Assembly: GCA_022567155.1 (NCBI GenBank)
Contig: JADFHN010000004.1
Coordinates: 1-64,000, forward strand
Direction of reading: 5' to 3'
Source of the DNA: Bacteroidota bacterium
GTDB taxonomy: Bacteria > Bacteroidota > Bacteroidia > Cytophagales > Cyclobacteriaceae
Length of the DNA stretch: 64,000 bases
Part shown: in pieces, positions 46,808 to 55,498 of the stretch
Position numbering within the stretch: position 1 is the stretch's first letter
Layout: each line of letters begins with the position of its first letter
Translations under genes and position numbers: made by a program
The notes under the pieces: model-generated
Databases searched by the model: none
What the model was told of the DNA's origin: nothing
What the model saw: the letters and a program-made list of their open reading frames with translations, nothing else

Positions 46808-47494
46808 ATGACAAATTTAGAACAGGCCATGGAGGAATTGAATGATGACCTGCTTGAAATGACCCGGTTGGTTGAAAGCCAGTTGAATAAATGCCGGAAA
46901 GCAGCTGTGTAAAATGACATGGACCTTGCAAAAGAAGTGGCTACAAGTGACAAACGGGTGAACGCAATGGATCTGAAAGTAGATAGGGAATGCGAATACA
47001 TTCTTGCTCTATATATGCCGGTGGCTACCGATCTCAGATTTGTGCTTGCTGCCATTAAAATATGCAGCAATCTGGAACAAATAGGCGATCACGCACAGCA
47101 GATTGCGAAAAGCACTATGAAAATCATTAAAAAAGCCGATATTCCGCTTAGCAGGAATTTTAAAATCCTCAAAATGTTCGATACGGCCATGTCGATGCTT
47201 GTAGATGCCTACGAAGCTATGGAAAACAATGACTCCTCGCTTGCCCGAAAAATATTCAAAAAAGATGATTTTATAAATGATGCCAACAAACAAGCTGCAA
47301 ATGTTGCTGCAAAACTACTAACAGAGAAAAGCCATAATTCGAAAATAATCCTTGAACTTTTCTCCATATGTCGGAAGCTCGAACGGATTGGCGACCTGAA
47401 TAAGAACCTGGCTGAAGAGATCATATTCCATCTCGAACTCGAAGCAAAGGTGCTGAGGCATAAAAATCGCAAAAATAAAATCAGAAAAAGTTAA
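46808..47494 (+). pseudogene. phoU: PhoU, early nonsense codon
   Basis: ATG 46808 opens 'MTNLEQAMEELNDDLLEMTRLVESQLNKC', a PhoU N-terminus. TAA at 46910-46912 interrupts it after 34 codons, where a Gln or Glu codon is expected. The remaining frame ('NDMDLAKEVATSDKRVNAMDLKVDRECEY' region, then the second three-helix bundle) continues to 47494 with no further lesion. PhoU tunes Pst activity and represses the Pho response. Loss of PhoU alone is often toxic when Pst is active, so its decay fits with Pst being dead as well. Confidence 0.85.
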
Positions 47495-47729
47495 CCACTT
47501 TTCAGCACTTTATCCGGCGTTACCTTTTTCACAGCATTCATTATTTCTGAAAACACCATTAATTTTGATTAGTTGAATGAAAAGAGAGCCAGGTCAGATT
47601 TTATGTATCGGATCGTCTCAATAAATTTTTTCTATAAAAACGCAGAAAATCGATAATTATCGCCGGTCAAAGGAACTGATTATCCTTAATTTCCACTAAA
47701 TTTCGTTTCCAAATAAAGTCAGAATAGCT

Positions 47730-48092
47730 GTGAGTGAAAGAAAAGGCCTTTTATCGTTTTTTAATATTGATTCTATCATTGACAATATGTCGGGTTATAT
47801 TGAAAATAAAATAGCCCTCCTCAAGATCGAAATAAAAGAGGACATGGCCATTGCGGGTGCCAGAATTCTGATCATGCTTGTGCTGGCATTGTTTATGTTT
47901 ATGATCATCCTTTTTCTGAGCATTGGAGCCGGGGCATTATTTAATATGATGCTGGGGAATGATTATCTTGGCTACTTCATAGTGGCAGGTTTTTACCTGA
48001 TCCTCTTCATGATATTCGGGCTGATGCACAAGAAGTTGGGAATTGAACAAAAATTTGAAAAAATAATTTTAAAAATTCTGAAAAATGAATGA
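47730..48092 (+). CDS. Holin-X superfamily membrane protein
   Basis: The 120-aa protein starts at GTG 47730 and has two membrane helices (about residues 43-66 and 74-100). It resembles the putative Holin-X / phage holin 3_6 family: small, paired helices, acidic start of the helix region. These proteins are widespread in bacterial chromosomes and are not evidence of a prophage here. The stop overlaps the next gene by 8 bp, so both are co-translated. Function unknown. Confidence 0.65.
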   Translation: MSERKGLLSFFNIDSIIDNMSGYIENKIALLKIEIKEDMAIAGARILIMLVLALFMFMIILFLSIGAGALFNMMLGNDYLGYFIVAGFYLILFMIFGLMHKKLGIEQKFEKIILKILKNE

Positions 48093-48510
48093 AGCAGAGA
48101 TGGAAGTTATGGATGACATCGGGAAAAAGGAGGAACTTCAGCATTCGGCTGATGAATTTAAGCAAAATCTGGAGGATGATTTTGAAAAATCGATTGCTGA
48201 ACTTAAAAAAATATTCATAATTGCTGCTTCTGCCGGCGCCGGTTTACTTTTCGTTTATTCTGTATTTAAACTTTTTTCACACGGCAAGGAGCAAGATAGC
48301 AAACCTGAATATACAGAGCCACCCGCAGCTACCGGCAGCCCGGGTTTTCTGAAAACGATGATGGCCACCGGAGTTGAAATAGCTGCTGTGGTACTGCTCA
48401 ATATTGTTAAAAAAAAGATAACCGAATACATAGAAGGTCTCGATAAAATTAATGATAATGGAATTACCCATTTTGGAGGAGCTGATCAGGAAAAAGCAAA
48501 AAGGGATTAA
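48085..48510 (+). CDS. Membrane-anchored protein of unknown function
   Basis: This 141-aa protein has an acidic N-terminal half ('ELQHSADEFKQNLEDDFEKSIAELKKI'-like helix), one helix near residues 45-65, and a second hydrophobic segment near 92-110. No known domain. Its start overlaps the Holin-X gene, and its end overlaps the GGGP synthase start by 59 bp, implying one transcript. It may assist the partner membrane protein; this is only inference. Confidence 0.6.
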   Translation: MNEAEMEVMDDIGKKEELQHSADEFKQNLEDDFEKSIAELKKIFIIAASAGAGLLFVYSVFKLFSHGKEQDSKPEYTEPPAATGSPGFLKTMMATGVEIAAVVLLNIVKKKITEYIEGLDKINDNGITHFGGADQEKAKRD

Positions 48511-49225
48511 ATCCTTTGCTGTTCTGATTGATCCGGATAAAACGGAAAATGTTGTTTCGCTTACTCGGCTGATCCGCATGTGTATGGAGAATATGGTTGA
48601 CTACTTTTTAGTGGGAGGTAGTTTCATTACCCAAAATAATACTTCAGAGATCATTTCGAAAATTAAAAAACAGTGTGAAATTCCGGTAATTCTCTTTCCC
48701 GGGAGTAATCTGCATATTGATCTGACGGCAGATGCTCTCTTATTTTTATCGTTGATCTCAGGGAGAAATGCAGATTTCCTGATCGGGCAGCATGTGCTTG
48801 CAGCTCCAATCTTAAAAAACAGCAATCTGGAAATCATCCCCACCGGATACATGCTTATAGGGGAAAATAATGCCACTACTGCGTCTTATATGAGCAATAC
48901 AACTCCAATACCTTCTGATAAATATTCAGTGGCTGCCTGCACGGCTTTGGCTGGCGAAATGCTCGGAATGAAGGCTATCTACATGGATGCCGGTAGCGGG
49001 GCAAAAAGAAGTATCAGTTCGAAAATGATCAGTCATGTAACTAGAAATACAAAATTGCCATTAATTGCAGGTGGTGGGCTGAACACTCTTGCCAAAGCAT
49101 CGGAAACTCTGCAGGCCGGAGCCGATACCATTGTGGTTGGGAACGGGATTGAAAAAGACCCGCAATTGCTGATTGAAATATCAGATTACATTCGAGGAGT
49201 TAATGAACCCCTAAAGATTCATTAA
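48452..49225 (+). CDS. Geranylgeranylglyceryl phosphate synthase family protein (PcrB/GGGPS)
   Basis: The 257-aa TIM-barrel prenyltransferase has 'FAVLIDPDKTENVVS' near residue 25, 'VGGSFITQNNTSEII' near 55, 'VILFPGSN' near 80 and 'LPLIAGGGLNT' near 205, the phosphate and substrate-binding motifs of the family. It couples glycerol 1-phosphate to a polyprenyl diphosphate through an ether bond. In Bacteroidota this group makes archaeal-type ether precursors (known from characterised homologues), and chain length is not readable here. It overlaps the preceding gene by 59 bp. Confidence 0.88.
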   Translation: MIMELPILEELIRKKQKGIKSFAVLIDPDKTENVVSLTRLIRMCMENMVDYFLVGGSFITQNNTSEIISKIKKQCEIPVILFPGSNLHIDLTADALLFLSLISGRNADFLIGQHVLAAPILKNSNLEIIPTGYMLIGENNATTASYMSNTTPIPSDKYSVAACTALAGEMLGMKAIYMDAGSGAKRSISSKMISHVTRNTKLPLIAGGGLNTLAKASETLQAGADTIVVGNGIEKDPQLLIEISDYIRGVNEPLKIH

Positions 49226-50131
49226 CGATTCTCTACGGCGCATTTTGCCTGCGGGAATGCCAAACATCATCTTAAACCTCCTGCAAAAATACGCGGTGTC
49301 TTTATATCCCACTTCTCTGCCAATTTCTCGGATACTTTTTTTGCTGGTTCGTAGTAAATTCACAGCCTCTTCCATACGCTGGTATTCAATATAATCCTGG
49401 GGATTGATGCCGGTAAGCATTTTAAAATACTGGCCTACATAATCTTCTGATACGTTGGCAACGTTGGCAAGTACTTTGTTAGATAAATCTCCACCGAGAT
49501 TATCTTTGATATATGCGAAAATATCTATAAGCCGCGGATCTTTGAAGTACGTGCTGTTTGTAACAAGCTGCTCTACAAAAAGATTCTTAGTAACGATATA
49601 CCGGATGATCTCTACCACAAGTTGCTCGGTAAGCAACTTTATAATCCGTTCCTTACCAGGCAGTGATGAATCGGTTTCCAGGACGATATGGTGAATAACA
49701 CTTGAGATTTCTCCGCTGCGGATTTTAAAAGGAGGAATGTCAAGCGAAGCAAAAAAGTTGACAGAATTAAAAACTTTTGCCTCAAAAGACGCATAACTAA
49801 AGCTGTCGTAATTTGGATCATTCGATACTTCGTTATCATAATGCCGGAAATACAATTCCTTTTTGTTTATAAAGTCATCATTCGACATTGATATTACAGG
49901 ATCAAGTCCGTACGAAATGTCTGTGGTTTTACCTCCAGGAATAAATAATATTTCACCGGAGCGCAATGATTCCTTACGTTCACCAAATTTGATTACTCCT
50001 TTTCTGAGCAGGATAATCGTATTTTCCACTTCATAGGAGCCTTCAATCTTAACAGGTTGTAAAATATTTATATTATTGGCTTTTATAAATCTTACACCTA
50101 ATGATTCAATTATTTTATTATAATCTTCCAT
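49211..50131 (-). CDS. AraC-family transcriptional regulator
   Basis: The 306-aa protein has a variable N-terminal sensor (about 1-185) and a C-terminal AraC DNA-binding domain with two HTH motifs: 'KVLANVANVSEDYVGQYFKMLTGINP' region and 'SIREIGREVGYKDTAYFCRRFKM' near 270. The ligand is unknown. It is convergent with the GGGP synthase, overlapping by 15 bp, and is the last gene of a five-gene minus-strand run with bcd upstream, so it may regulate that run. Confidence 0.9.
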   Translation of the reverse strand: MEDYNKIIESLGVRFIKANNINILQPVKIEGSYEVENTIILLRKGVIKFGERKESLRSGEILFIPGGKTTDISYGLDPVISMSNDDFINKKELYFRHYDNEVSNDPNYDSFSYASFEAKVFNSVNFFASLDIPPFKIRSGEISSVIHHIVLETDSSLPGKERIIKLLTEQLVVEIIRYIVTKNLFVEQLVTNSTYFKDPRLIDIFAYIKDNLGGDLSNKVLANVANVSEDYVGQYFKMLTGINPQDYIEYQRMEEAVNLLRTSKKSIREIGREVGYKDTAYFCRRFKMMFGIPAGKMRRRESLMNL

Positions 50132-50257
50132 TTAGACAACTATTTTCGTAATTGCAATAAATTAAGTCCAACTGATCCTAAAACAAATCTAATATAATTT
50201 ATTTCAATATAAAAAGTAAATTTCGCAGATATTGTATTTTTACAAGAAAAAATAACT

Positions 50258-51397
50258 TTAACGATGCAATAACTCCCTGGAAATTACAATTTTCAGAATC
50301 TCAGAGGTTCCTTCATAAATTTGCGTAATTTTCGCATCACGCATCAGTCTTTCAACATGATATTCCTTCACATATCCATAACCTCCATGTATCTGAACCG
50401 CTTCATTGGTTACCTGTTGTGCTATTTCAGAAGCATATAATTTTGCCATGGCGCTTTCTTTGACAAAAGACCTGCCCTCGTCTTTCAGTCTGGCTGCCTT
50501 CAAAACCAGCAGTCTTGCTGCGTCAATTTTGGTAGCCATTTCTGCAAGTTTAAATTGTATAGCCTGATGCTGGGCTATGGGTTTGCCGAATGCGATCCTT
50601 TCTTTCGAATAACTAAGCGCCAGTTCATAAGCTCCGGAGGCAATTCCCAGGGCCTGTGAAGCAATGCCAATGCGACCTCCGTTTAACACCTCCATGGCAA
50701 ATTTAAATCCAAATCCGTCTTCACCGATCCTGTTTGCTTTGGGCACTTTCACATCGGTAAACATGATGGAGTGCGTATCGGAAGACCGGATTCCCATCTT
50801 ATTTTCTTTTTTTCCTACCACAAGCCCCTCCGATTCTTTTTCCACAATAAAAACATTGATGCCTTTATGCCGCAACTCCGGATTGGATTGAGCAAAAACC
50901 AGGCAAATCCCGGATGAATTCCCATTTGTGATCCAGTTTTTGGTGCCGTTCAGTAAATAATGGTCTCCCTGATTGATTGCAGAAGTTTTCTGCGACCTAG
51001 AATCCGAGCCCGCTTCCGGCTCGCTCAGGCAAAATGCACCAATCGTTTCGCCGCTTGCCAGCCTGGTCAGATACTTTTGTTTCTGTTCTTCGGTTCCGTG
51101 TCTTTCAATTCCCCAGCATACCAGCGAATTGTTGACTGACATGATCAAAGCGCAAGAGGCATCTACTTTGGATATTTCTTCTATAGCCAATACATAAGAT
51201 ACGGTATCCATACCGCCGCCACCATAGTCCTGGGAGGTCATCATACCCAGAAAACCCAAATCAGCCATCATTTTCACTTGCTCTACAGGAAATTGTTGCT
51301 TTTCGTCACGTTCAATCACGCCGGGCAGCAATTCCATTTGAGCAAAGTCCCTGGCAGCGTCACGTACGGCTAATTGTTCTTCAGTAAATTCGAACAT
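50258..51397 (-). CDS. Acyl-CoA dehydrogenase, Bcd-like
   Basis: This 379-aa flavoprotein has 'GAFCLSEPEAGSDSRSQ' near residue 120 and 'QIHGGYGYVKEYHVERLMRDAKI' near 335, followed by 'IYEGTSEI' carrying the catalytic Glu. These features fit short-chain (butyryl-CoA type) dehydrogenases. It oxidises acyl-CoA to enoyl-CoA with ETF as acceptor. It lies 12 bp after the YugP gene and 126 bp before the AraC start. Confidence 0.92.
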   Translation of the reverse strand: MFEFTEEQLAVRDAARDFAQMELLPGVIERDEKQQFPVEQVKMMADLGFLGMMTSQDYGGGGMDTVSYVLAIEEISKVDASCALIMSVNNSLVCWGIERHGTEEQKQKYLTRLASGETIGAFCLSEPEAGSDSRSQKTSAINQGDHYLLNGTKNWITNGNSSGICLVFAQSNPELRHKGINVFIVEKESEGLVVGKKENKMGIRSSDTHSIMFTDVKVPKANRIGEDGFGFKFAMEVLNGGRIGIASQALGIASGAYELALSYSKERIAFGKPIAQHQAIQFKLAEMATKIDAARLLVLKAARLKDEGRSFVKESAMAKLYASEIAQQVTNEAVQIHGGYGYVKEYHVERLMRDAKITQIYEGTSEILKIVISRELLHR

Positions 51398-51409
51398 AAG
51401 TGTATCCCC

Positions 51410-52105
51410 TTAATCGCGGCTCCCTAAAAATATGGAGATAAAATATAATAATGTTACAAGTGAGCCCAATGCGGCTACCACATACGTCATTGCCGCCCAT
51501 TTCAAGGCATCTTTGGCCATATCATGCTCCTGCGACGACACGATTCCCCGCTGTTCAATCCAGTTGAGCGCCCGCTTGCTTGCATCAAATTCAACGGGTA
51601 GCGTAATAAATGAAAAGAGAGTAAGCACCAAATAGCAGCCGATTACTACAATCAATAAAGTCTGCCAGTTGGTTCCCAGCACAAATCCTCCTCCGAAAAT
51701 AGAAATCAGCATGATAAAGTTCAGAATTCTTCCGCTGGCATTCTGAACCGGCACCAAGGCGCTTCTTACTTTGAGCAAGGAATAAGATGCAGCATGCTGT
51801 ACGGCATGACCACATTCGTGAGAAGCGATAGCAGTCGAAGCAGTTGATCGGCCGTGGTAAACCGCCTCACTTAAATTCACGGTTTTATTCAGTGGGTTGT
51901 AGTGATCTGTCAGTTGTCCTTTTACACAGGTTATCTGCACATCATTAATCCCATTGTCACGGAGCATCAGTTCAGCTACATCACGGCCCGATAAGTTGTT
52001 TTTTAAAGGAATGGCTGAATATTTTTTAAACTTTCTTTTTAGTGTCCTGCTTACTGCAAAACTTAAAATGGCGAATACAATGAAAATTATTATTAATCCT
52101 GACAT
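51410..52105 (-). CDS. YugP-family membrane zinc metallopeptidase
   Basis: The 231-aa integral membrane protein has helices near 3-20, 120-160 and 200-226. 'SHECGHAVQH' near residue 96 is a HExxH-type zinc site (HECGH). A downstream 'FDASKRAL' Asp-containing helix is also typical of the family. Probably a membrane protease; its substrate is unknown. It lies 12 bp from the bcd gene and 11 bp from hldE. Confidence 0.88.
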   Translation of the reverse strand: MSGLIIIFIVFAILSFAVSRTLKRKFKKYSAIPLKNNLSGRDVAELMLRDNGINDVQITCVKGQLTDHYNPLNKTVNLSEAVYHGRSTASTAIASHECGHAVQHAASYSLLKVRSALVPVQNASGRILNFIMLISIFGGGFVLGTNWQTLLIVVIGCYLVLTLFSFITLPVEFDASKRALNWIEQRGIVSSQEHDMAKDALKWAAMTYVVAALGSLVTLLYFISIFLGSRD

Positions 52106-52116
52106 GATTTTAATAG

Positions 52117-52608
52117 TTATTTGTTAACGAATGTTATTTTTCTTATCAATTCTGAAGTTGAATATCCGGCAACCAGTGGAACTGTTAGCACTTCTCCGCC
52201 GTTTTCCTTCACTATTCCGGCACCAACAATATCTTCATCAGCATAGTCATTCCCCTTCACAAGTATATCGGGAACAACCTGGCTGATAAGCCTGTGCGGG
52301 GTATCTTCGTCAAATAAGGTGATGAGGTCAACAAATTCCAGCGCTGCCAAAATACGTGCCCGGGCATTTTGATCGTTCAGCGGTCTTCCGGGGCCTTTCA
52401 GTTCAAGCACCGAACGATCGGTATTGAGCCCCACTACAAGCTTGTCGCCAAAATTACCTGCTTTTTCAAGATAGTCAATGTGGCCCGCATGAATCAGATC
52501 AAAGCATCCGTTGGTAAAAACCACTTTTTGCCCCTTTTCTTTCCACTCCTTTATCAGAGAAATGAAAGCCTCGTTACTCACTATTTTATGCTGACTCGTT
52601 GTTTTCAA
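52117..52608 (-). CDS. rfaE2: D-glycero-beta-D-manno-heptose 1-phosphate adenylyltransferase
   Basis: The 163-aa protein corresponds to the C-terminal cytidylyltransferase-like domain of HldE, encoded alone. 'TNGCFDLIHAGHIDYLEKA' near residue 34 carries the HxGH nucleotide motif, and 'VKGNDYADEDIVGA' follows near 112. It makes ADP-heptose for LPS core synthesis. Its start overlaps the flippase-like gene by 23 bp. Confidence 0.92.
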   Translation of the reverse strand: MKTTSQHKIVSNEAFISLIKEWKEKGQKVVFTNGCFDLIHAGHIDYLEKAGNFGDKLVVGLNTDRSVLELKGPGRPLNDQNARARILAALEFVDLITLFDEDTPHRLISQVVPDILVKGNDYADEDIVGAGIVKENGGEVLTVPLVAGYSTSELIRKITFVNK

Positions 52609-53629
52609 TGTTTTGCTGTAATTTTTGGTTACTGATTCTTTTTCTTTGCAAAAATACGGTAACTATCAGACTTATACCTCCGAATAAGATTACAGTTAAC
52701 ACTTGCGAAGAGTGCAGCACGGTTGCAAATAAAATGCCGTCTTCGAAAACCACTCCGTATAGTATCAGAACGCCGCTGACAAGGGCATGAAATGCTCCAA
52801 TTCCACCCTGTACGGGCGTAGCCATGCCGATACTTCCTGTTACAAGTATTGTCAATCCTGCAATTAGCGAAAGATGAGAAGTTTCATCAATGGAAAAAAC
52901 AACAATGTAGGTCAGGGCGTAATACAGGAGCCACATCAACCCTGAACTTATCCAAAAATGCGCCTTCTTCTTCAATTTACCGATACTGGAAAGCCCTTCG
53001 CCCAGTTCTCTAAGAATGGCTCTTATTTTAAGAAACAGTGGAATTCTTTTCAGCTTTTCCTTATACACACGCAGGAAAAAGTATCCGATAATCAATAGAA
53101 AAAATCCTGCTCCGGCAAAAACGTACAATACCATGAGGTTTTGAACCACGCCGGAAAATTTTGAGGAAAAAAAATCTTTAAAGAAACCACTCAGTAAGTC
53201 ATATTCAATAAGCATGTTAAAAATAATAAGCGATATCAGTGTGAGCAGATCCACGATCCGTTCAGCTACTACACTTCCAATCGAAATGGCCATTGGCACA
53301 TTGTTGGTCCTTTTTAAAACACCACACCTTGTAATCTCACCCATGCGGGGAAAAAAAAGGTTGGCAAGATAACCGACCATAATGGCAAGAAACATGCGCC
53401 AAGTGCTTACCGGATAACCGATAGGCGAAAGCAACAGGGACCAGCGGTACGCCCTTACCAGATGCGCTATGAGCATAATGGCAATGGAGATTATGACATA
53501 TTTATACTTTACATCTCCAAGTCTGGTAAATAACCGGCCAATGTCAATATGCCGGTAAACCAGCCATAAAAGCAGACATGCCACTGCAAATACAATCAGA
53601 TATTTCAGAATATTTATTACGGTGCCCAA
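52586..53629 (-). CDS. UPF0104/LPG-synthase-type flippase-like membrane protein
   Basis: This 347-aa protein has about eight membrane helices. 'HLVRAYRWSLLLSPIGYPVS', 'GYLANLFFPRMGEITR' and 'VVAERIVDLLTL' are the conserved motifs of the lysylphosphatidylglycerol synthase membrane region (DUF2156-less flippase-like domain). The family moves lipids or sugars across membranes, but the cargo here is unknown. It overlaps rfaE2, so an envelope role is plausible. Confidence 0.85.
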   Translation of the reverse strand: MGTVINILKYLIVFAVACLLLWLVYRHIDIGRLFTRLGDVKYKYVIISIAIMLIAHLVRAYRWSLLLSPIGYPVSTWRMFLAIMVGYLANLFFPRMGEITRCGVLKRTNNVPMAISIGSVVAERIVDLLTLISLIIFNMLIEYDLLSGFFKDFFSSKFSGVVQNLMVLYVFAGAGFFLLIIGYFFLRVYKEKLKRIPLFLKIRAILRELGEGLSSIGKLKKKAHFWISSGLMWLLYYALTYIVVFSIDETSHLSLIAGLTILVTGSIGMATPVQGGIGAFHALVSGVLILYGVVFEDGILFATVLHSSQVLTVILFGGISLIVTVFLQRKRISNQKLQQNIENNESA

Positions 53630-53719
53630 TTAGTTTAGTATATTTTGATTGTCTGGAAATATGATTTAAATAGTTCTATCGTCATGTCAAATTCTCTTTT
53701 TTTCATTCTCACGATATTC

Positions 53720-54568
53720 TCAGCTTCTTACTATCAGATTATCAATTAATCTTACTTCACCGATTTTTACTGCTATACATATGGCCGCGTTTTCAGATAT
53801 ATCGTCCTTTTCCAGTATTTCAAATGAATCCGGGTCAACACATTCGATGTATTCCGGATTTAAAAGCGTTGCCTCCTTCAAGACAGCCACAACGGTGTTA
53901 CATACATCCCCTACTGAGCCTTTGTTCCTCACCATCGCTTCGCCTGCTTTCAACGCTTTATAAATAATTGAAGCCTGTATTTTTTCGTCGTCGGTCAACC
54001 GTTTGTTTCTTGACGACAAAGCCAGTCCGTTTTGTTCCCTCACTGTGGGGATACCGATGATTTCAATGGCATAATTCAGATCCGTAACCAACCGGCGGAT
54101 AATGGCCAGTTGCTGCAGGTCCTTTTCTCCGAAATATGCGCGACTCGGAGCTACTATATTGAAAAGTTTGGAAACAATAAACCCCACTCCGTTGAAATGT
54201 CCGGGGCGGAATTTTCCCTCCAGTATGTTGCCCAAATTGCCAAAATCAAATTGCACAACCGGAGGTTGCGGATACACTTCCTTCATTTCAGGATAAAACA
54301 CTATATCACACCCTGTACGTTCGAGAAGTGTCAAATCCTTTTCAATATTCTGAGGATATTTTTTTAGGTCGGCAGGATTATTGAATTGAGTGGGATTAAT
54401 AAAGATCGAACAAACCGTTACCTTGTTTTGATTACGACAACATTCAATGAGCTGCAAATGCCCTTTGTGAAGGCTTCCCATGGTTGGGACAAGACCCACT
54501 GAATGTCCGGTATTTCTATATTTTGTTAAACTTTTCCGAAGAAGGCGTGCTTCCTTAAATACCTTCAT
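53720..54568 (-). CDS. panC: Pantothenate synthetase
   Basis: This 282-aa adenylate-forming ligase has 'VPTMGSLHKGHLQLI' near residue 28 (HxGH), 'FGEKDLQQLAIIRRLVTDL' near 150 and 'SSRNKRLTDDEK' near 190. It joins pantoate and beta-alanine. It is divergent from the glycogen-synthase-like gene, an order often seen in Bacteroidota. The intact 282-residue length is normal. Confidence 0.95.
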   Translation of the reverse strand: MKVFKEARLLRKSLTKYRNTGHSVGLVPTMGSLHKGHLQLIECCRNQNKVTVCSIFINPTQFNNPADLKKYPQNIEKDLTLLERTGCDIVFYPEMKEVYPQPPVVQFDFGNLGNILEGKFRPGHFNGVGFIVSKLFNIVAPSRAYFGEKDLQQLAIIRRLVTDLNYAIEIIGIPTVREQNGLALSSRNKRLTDDEKIQASIIYKALKAGEAMVRNKGSVGDVCNTVVAVLKEATLLNPEYIECVDPDSFEILEKDDISENAAICIAVKIGEVRLIDNLIVRS

Positions 54569-54597
54569 TGGTGGTAAATCAGTGTAATAAAAGGACG

Positions 54598-54605
54598 CAA
54601 AATTA
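54598..54605 (-). promoter_or_regulatory. -7 element of panC
   Basis: TAATTTTG on the minus strand (54598-54605) matches TAnnTTTG and lies 29 bp before the panC ATG. A TTG at 54622-54624 is possible at 16 bp spacing. Confidence 0.4.
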
Positions 54606-54626
54606 CTTCATAAGTAGTTAACAATC

Positions 54627-54657
54627 TTGAATAAAGTAAATATTTTTAGTACCTTTG
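54627..54657 (+). promoter_or_regulatory. Promoter of the glycogen-synthase-like / DUF4270 / glmS unit
   Basis: TTG (54627-54629), 20 bp, TACCTTTG (54650-54657), an ideal Bacteroidota promoter. The ATG is at 54697. Confidence 0.65.
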
Positions 54658-54696
54658 TTCGTCATTTCTTATGATTTTTATCAAATCAAATTAATT

Positions 54697-55497
54697 ATGT
54701 CTAAATATCGTATTCTTTACGTTGCCACCGAGATTAACCCCTTTCTACAAACTTCAGAAGTAGCGAATTTTGTTCGTAAACTTCCGCAGGCCATGCAGGA
54801 AAAGGGAATGGAGATAAGAATTCTGGTACCGAGGTTCGGTTTGATTAACGAAAGGAAAAACAGACTTCACGAAGTAGTTCGTTTATCCGGGATTAATATT
54901 TCAGTAGGTGATGAGGAGAAACCATTGGTAATCAAGGTTGCTTCTATTCCTAATGCGAAGTTACAGGTTTACTTCATCGATAATGAGGATTATTTTCACC
55001 GAAAATCAATGTTTCATGATTCGGATGATAATTTTTATGAAGACAATGACGAAAGAGCCATTTTCTTTTGCAAGGGCGTAATCGAAACAGTAAAAAAACT
55101 TGGATGGGCGCCTGATATTGTGCATTGCAATGACTGGATGACAAGCCTTATTCCCCTTTATCTGAAAACAACCTATAAAAATGATCCGCTTTTTGTCAAT
55201 ACAAAATGTGTTTTCACCGTTTATAATAATAAGTTCAATCATAAGTTTAAAGGTAACCTGATTGATAAGGTAAAGATGCTGGACATTGAAGACAGCATGC
55301 TGAATACACTTAAAACTGCTGATTATGACGGATTTATCAGGCTTGGTATCGAATACTCCGATGTTGTTATCAAAGCTGAAGAGAATCTTGCCGGCCTTGA
55401 AAATCTGTTGCAAAACGGAATTAAAGTGGAAACCATCAATAAAGATGAGGATTTTACTGATTCATATTTTAACTTATACAACGAACTTGTGGGGTGA
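54697..55497 (+). CDS. Glycogen/starch synthase-like catalytic-domain-only protein
   Basis: The 266-aa protein, from ATG 54697, matches the N-terminal GT5 half of glycogen synthases: 'LYVATEINPFLQTSEVANFVRKLP' at the start (family KxGGLGDV replaced by SEVANFV), and 'GWAPDIVHCNDWMTSLIPLYLKT' near residue 130. The C-terminal half with the ADP-glucose site is absent, and length is far below the ~480 of true GlgA. It may therefore be a regulatory or divergent glycosyltransferase. The gene precedes a DUF4270 lipoprotein and glmS, a conserved set. Confidence 0.85.
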   Translation: MSKYRILYVATEINPFLQTSEVANFVRKLPQAMQEKGMEIRILVPRFGLINERKNRLHEVVRLSGINISVGDEEKPLVIKVASIPNAKLQVYFIDNEDYFHRKSMFHDSDDNFYEDNDERAIFFCKGVIETVKKLGWAPDIVHCNDWMTSLIPLYLKTTYKNDPLFVNTKCVFTVYNNKFNHKFKGNLIDKVKMLDIEDSMLNTLKTADYDGFIRLGIEYSDVVIKAEENLAGLENLLQNGIKVETINKDEDFTDSYFNLYNELVG

Positions 55498-55498
55498 G

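Noticed and set aside
10361-47494. In-frame stops as sense codons (recoded genetic code or suppressor tRNA)
   Set aside because: TAG, TGA and TAA all occur as interrupting codons and frameshifts occur as well. Intact core genes end normally with the same codons.
47730-48092. Holin as prophage evidence
   Set aside because: The Holin-X family is widespread in chromosomes and no other phage gene is near.
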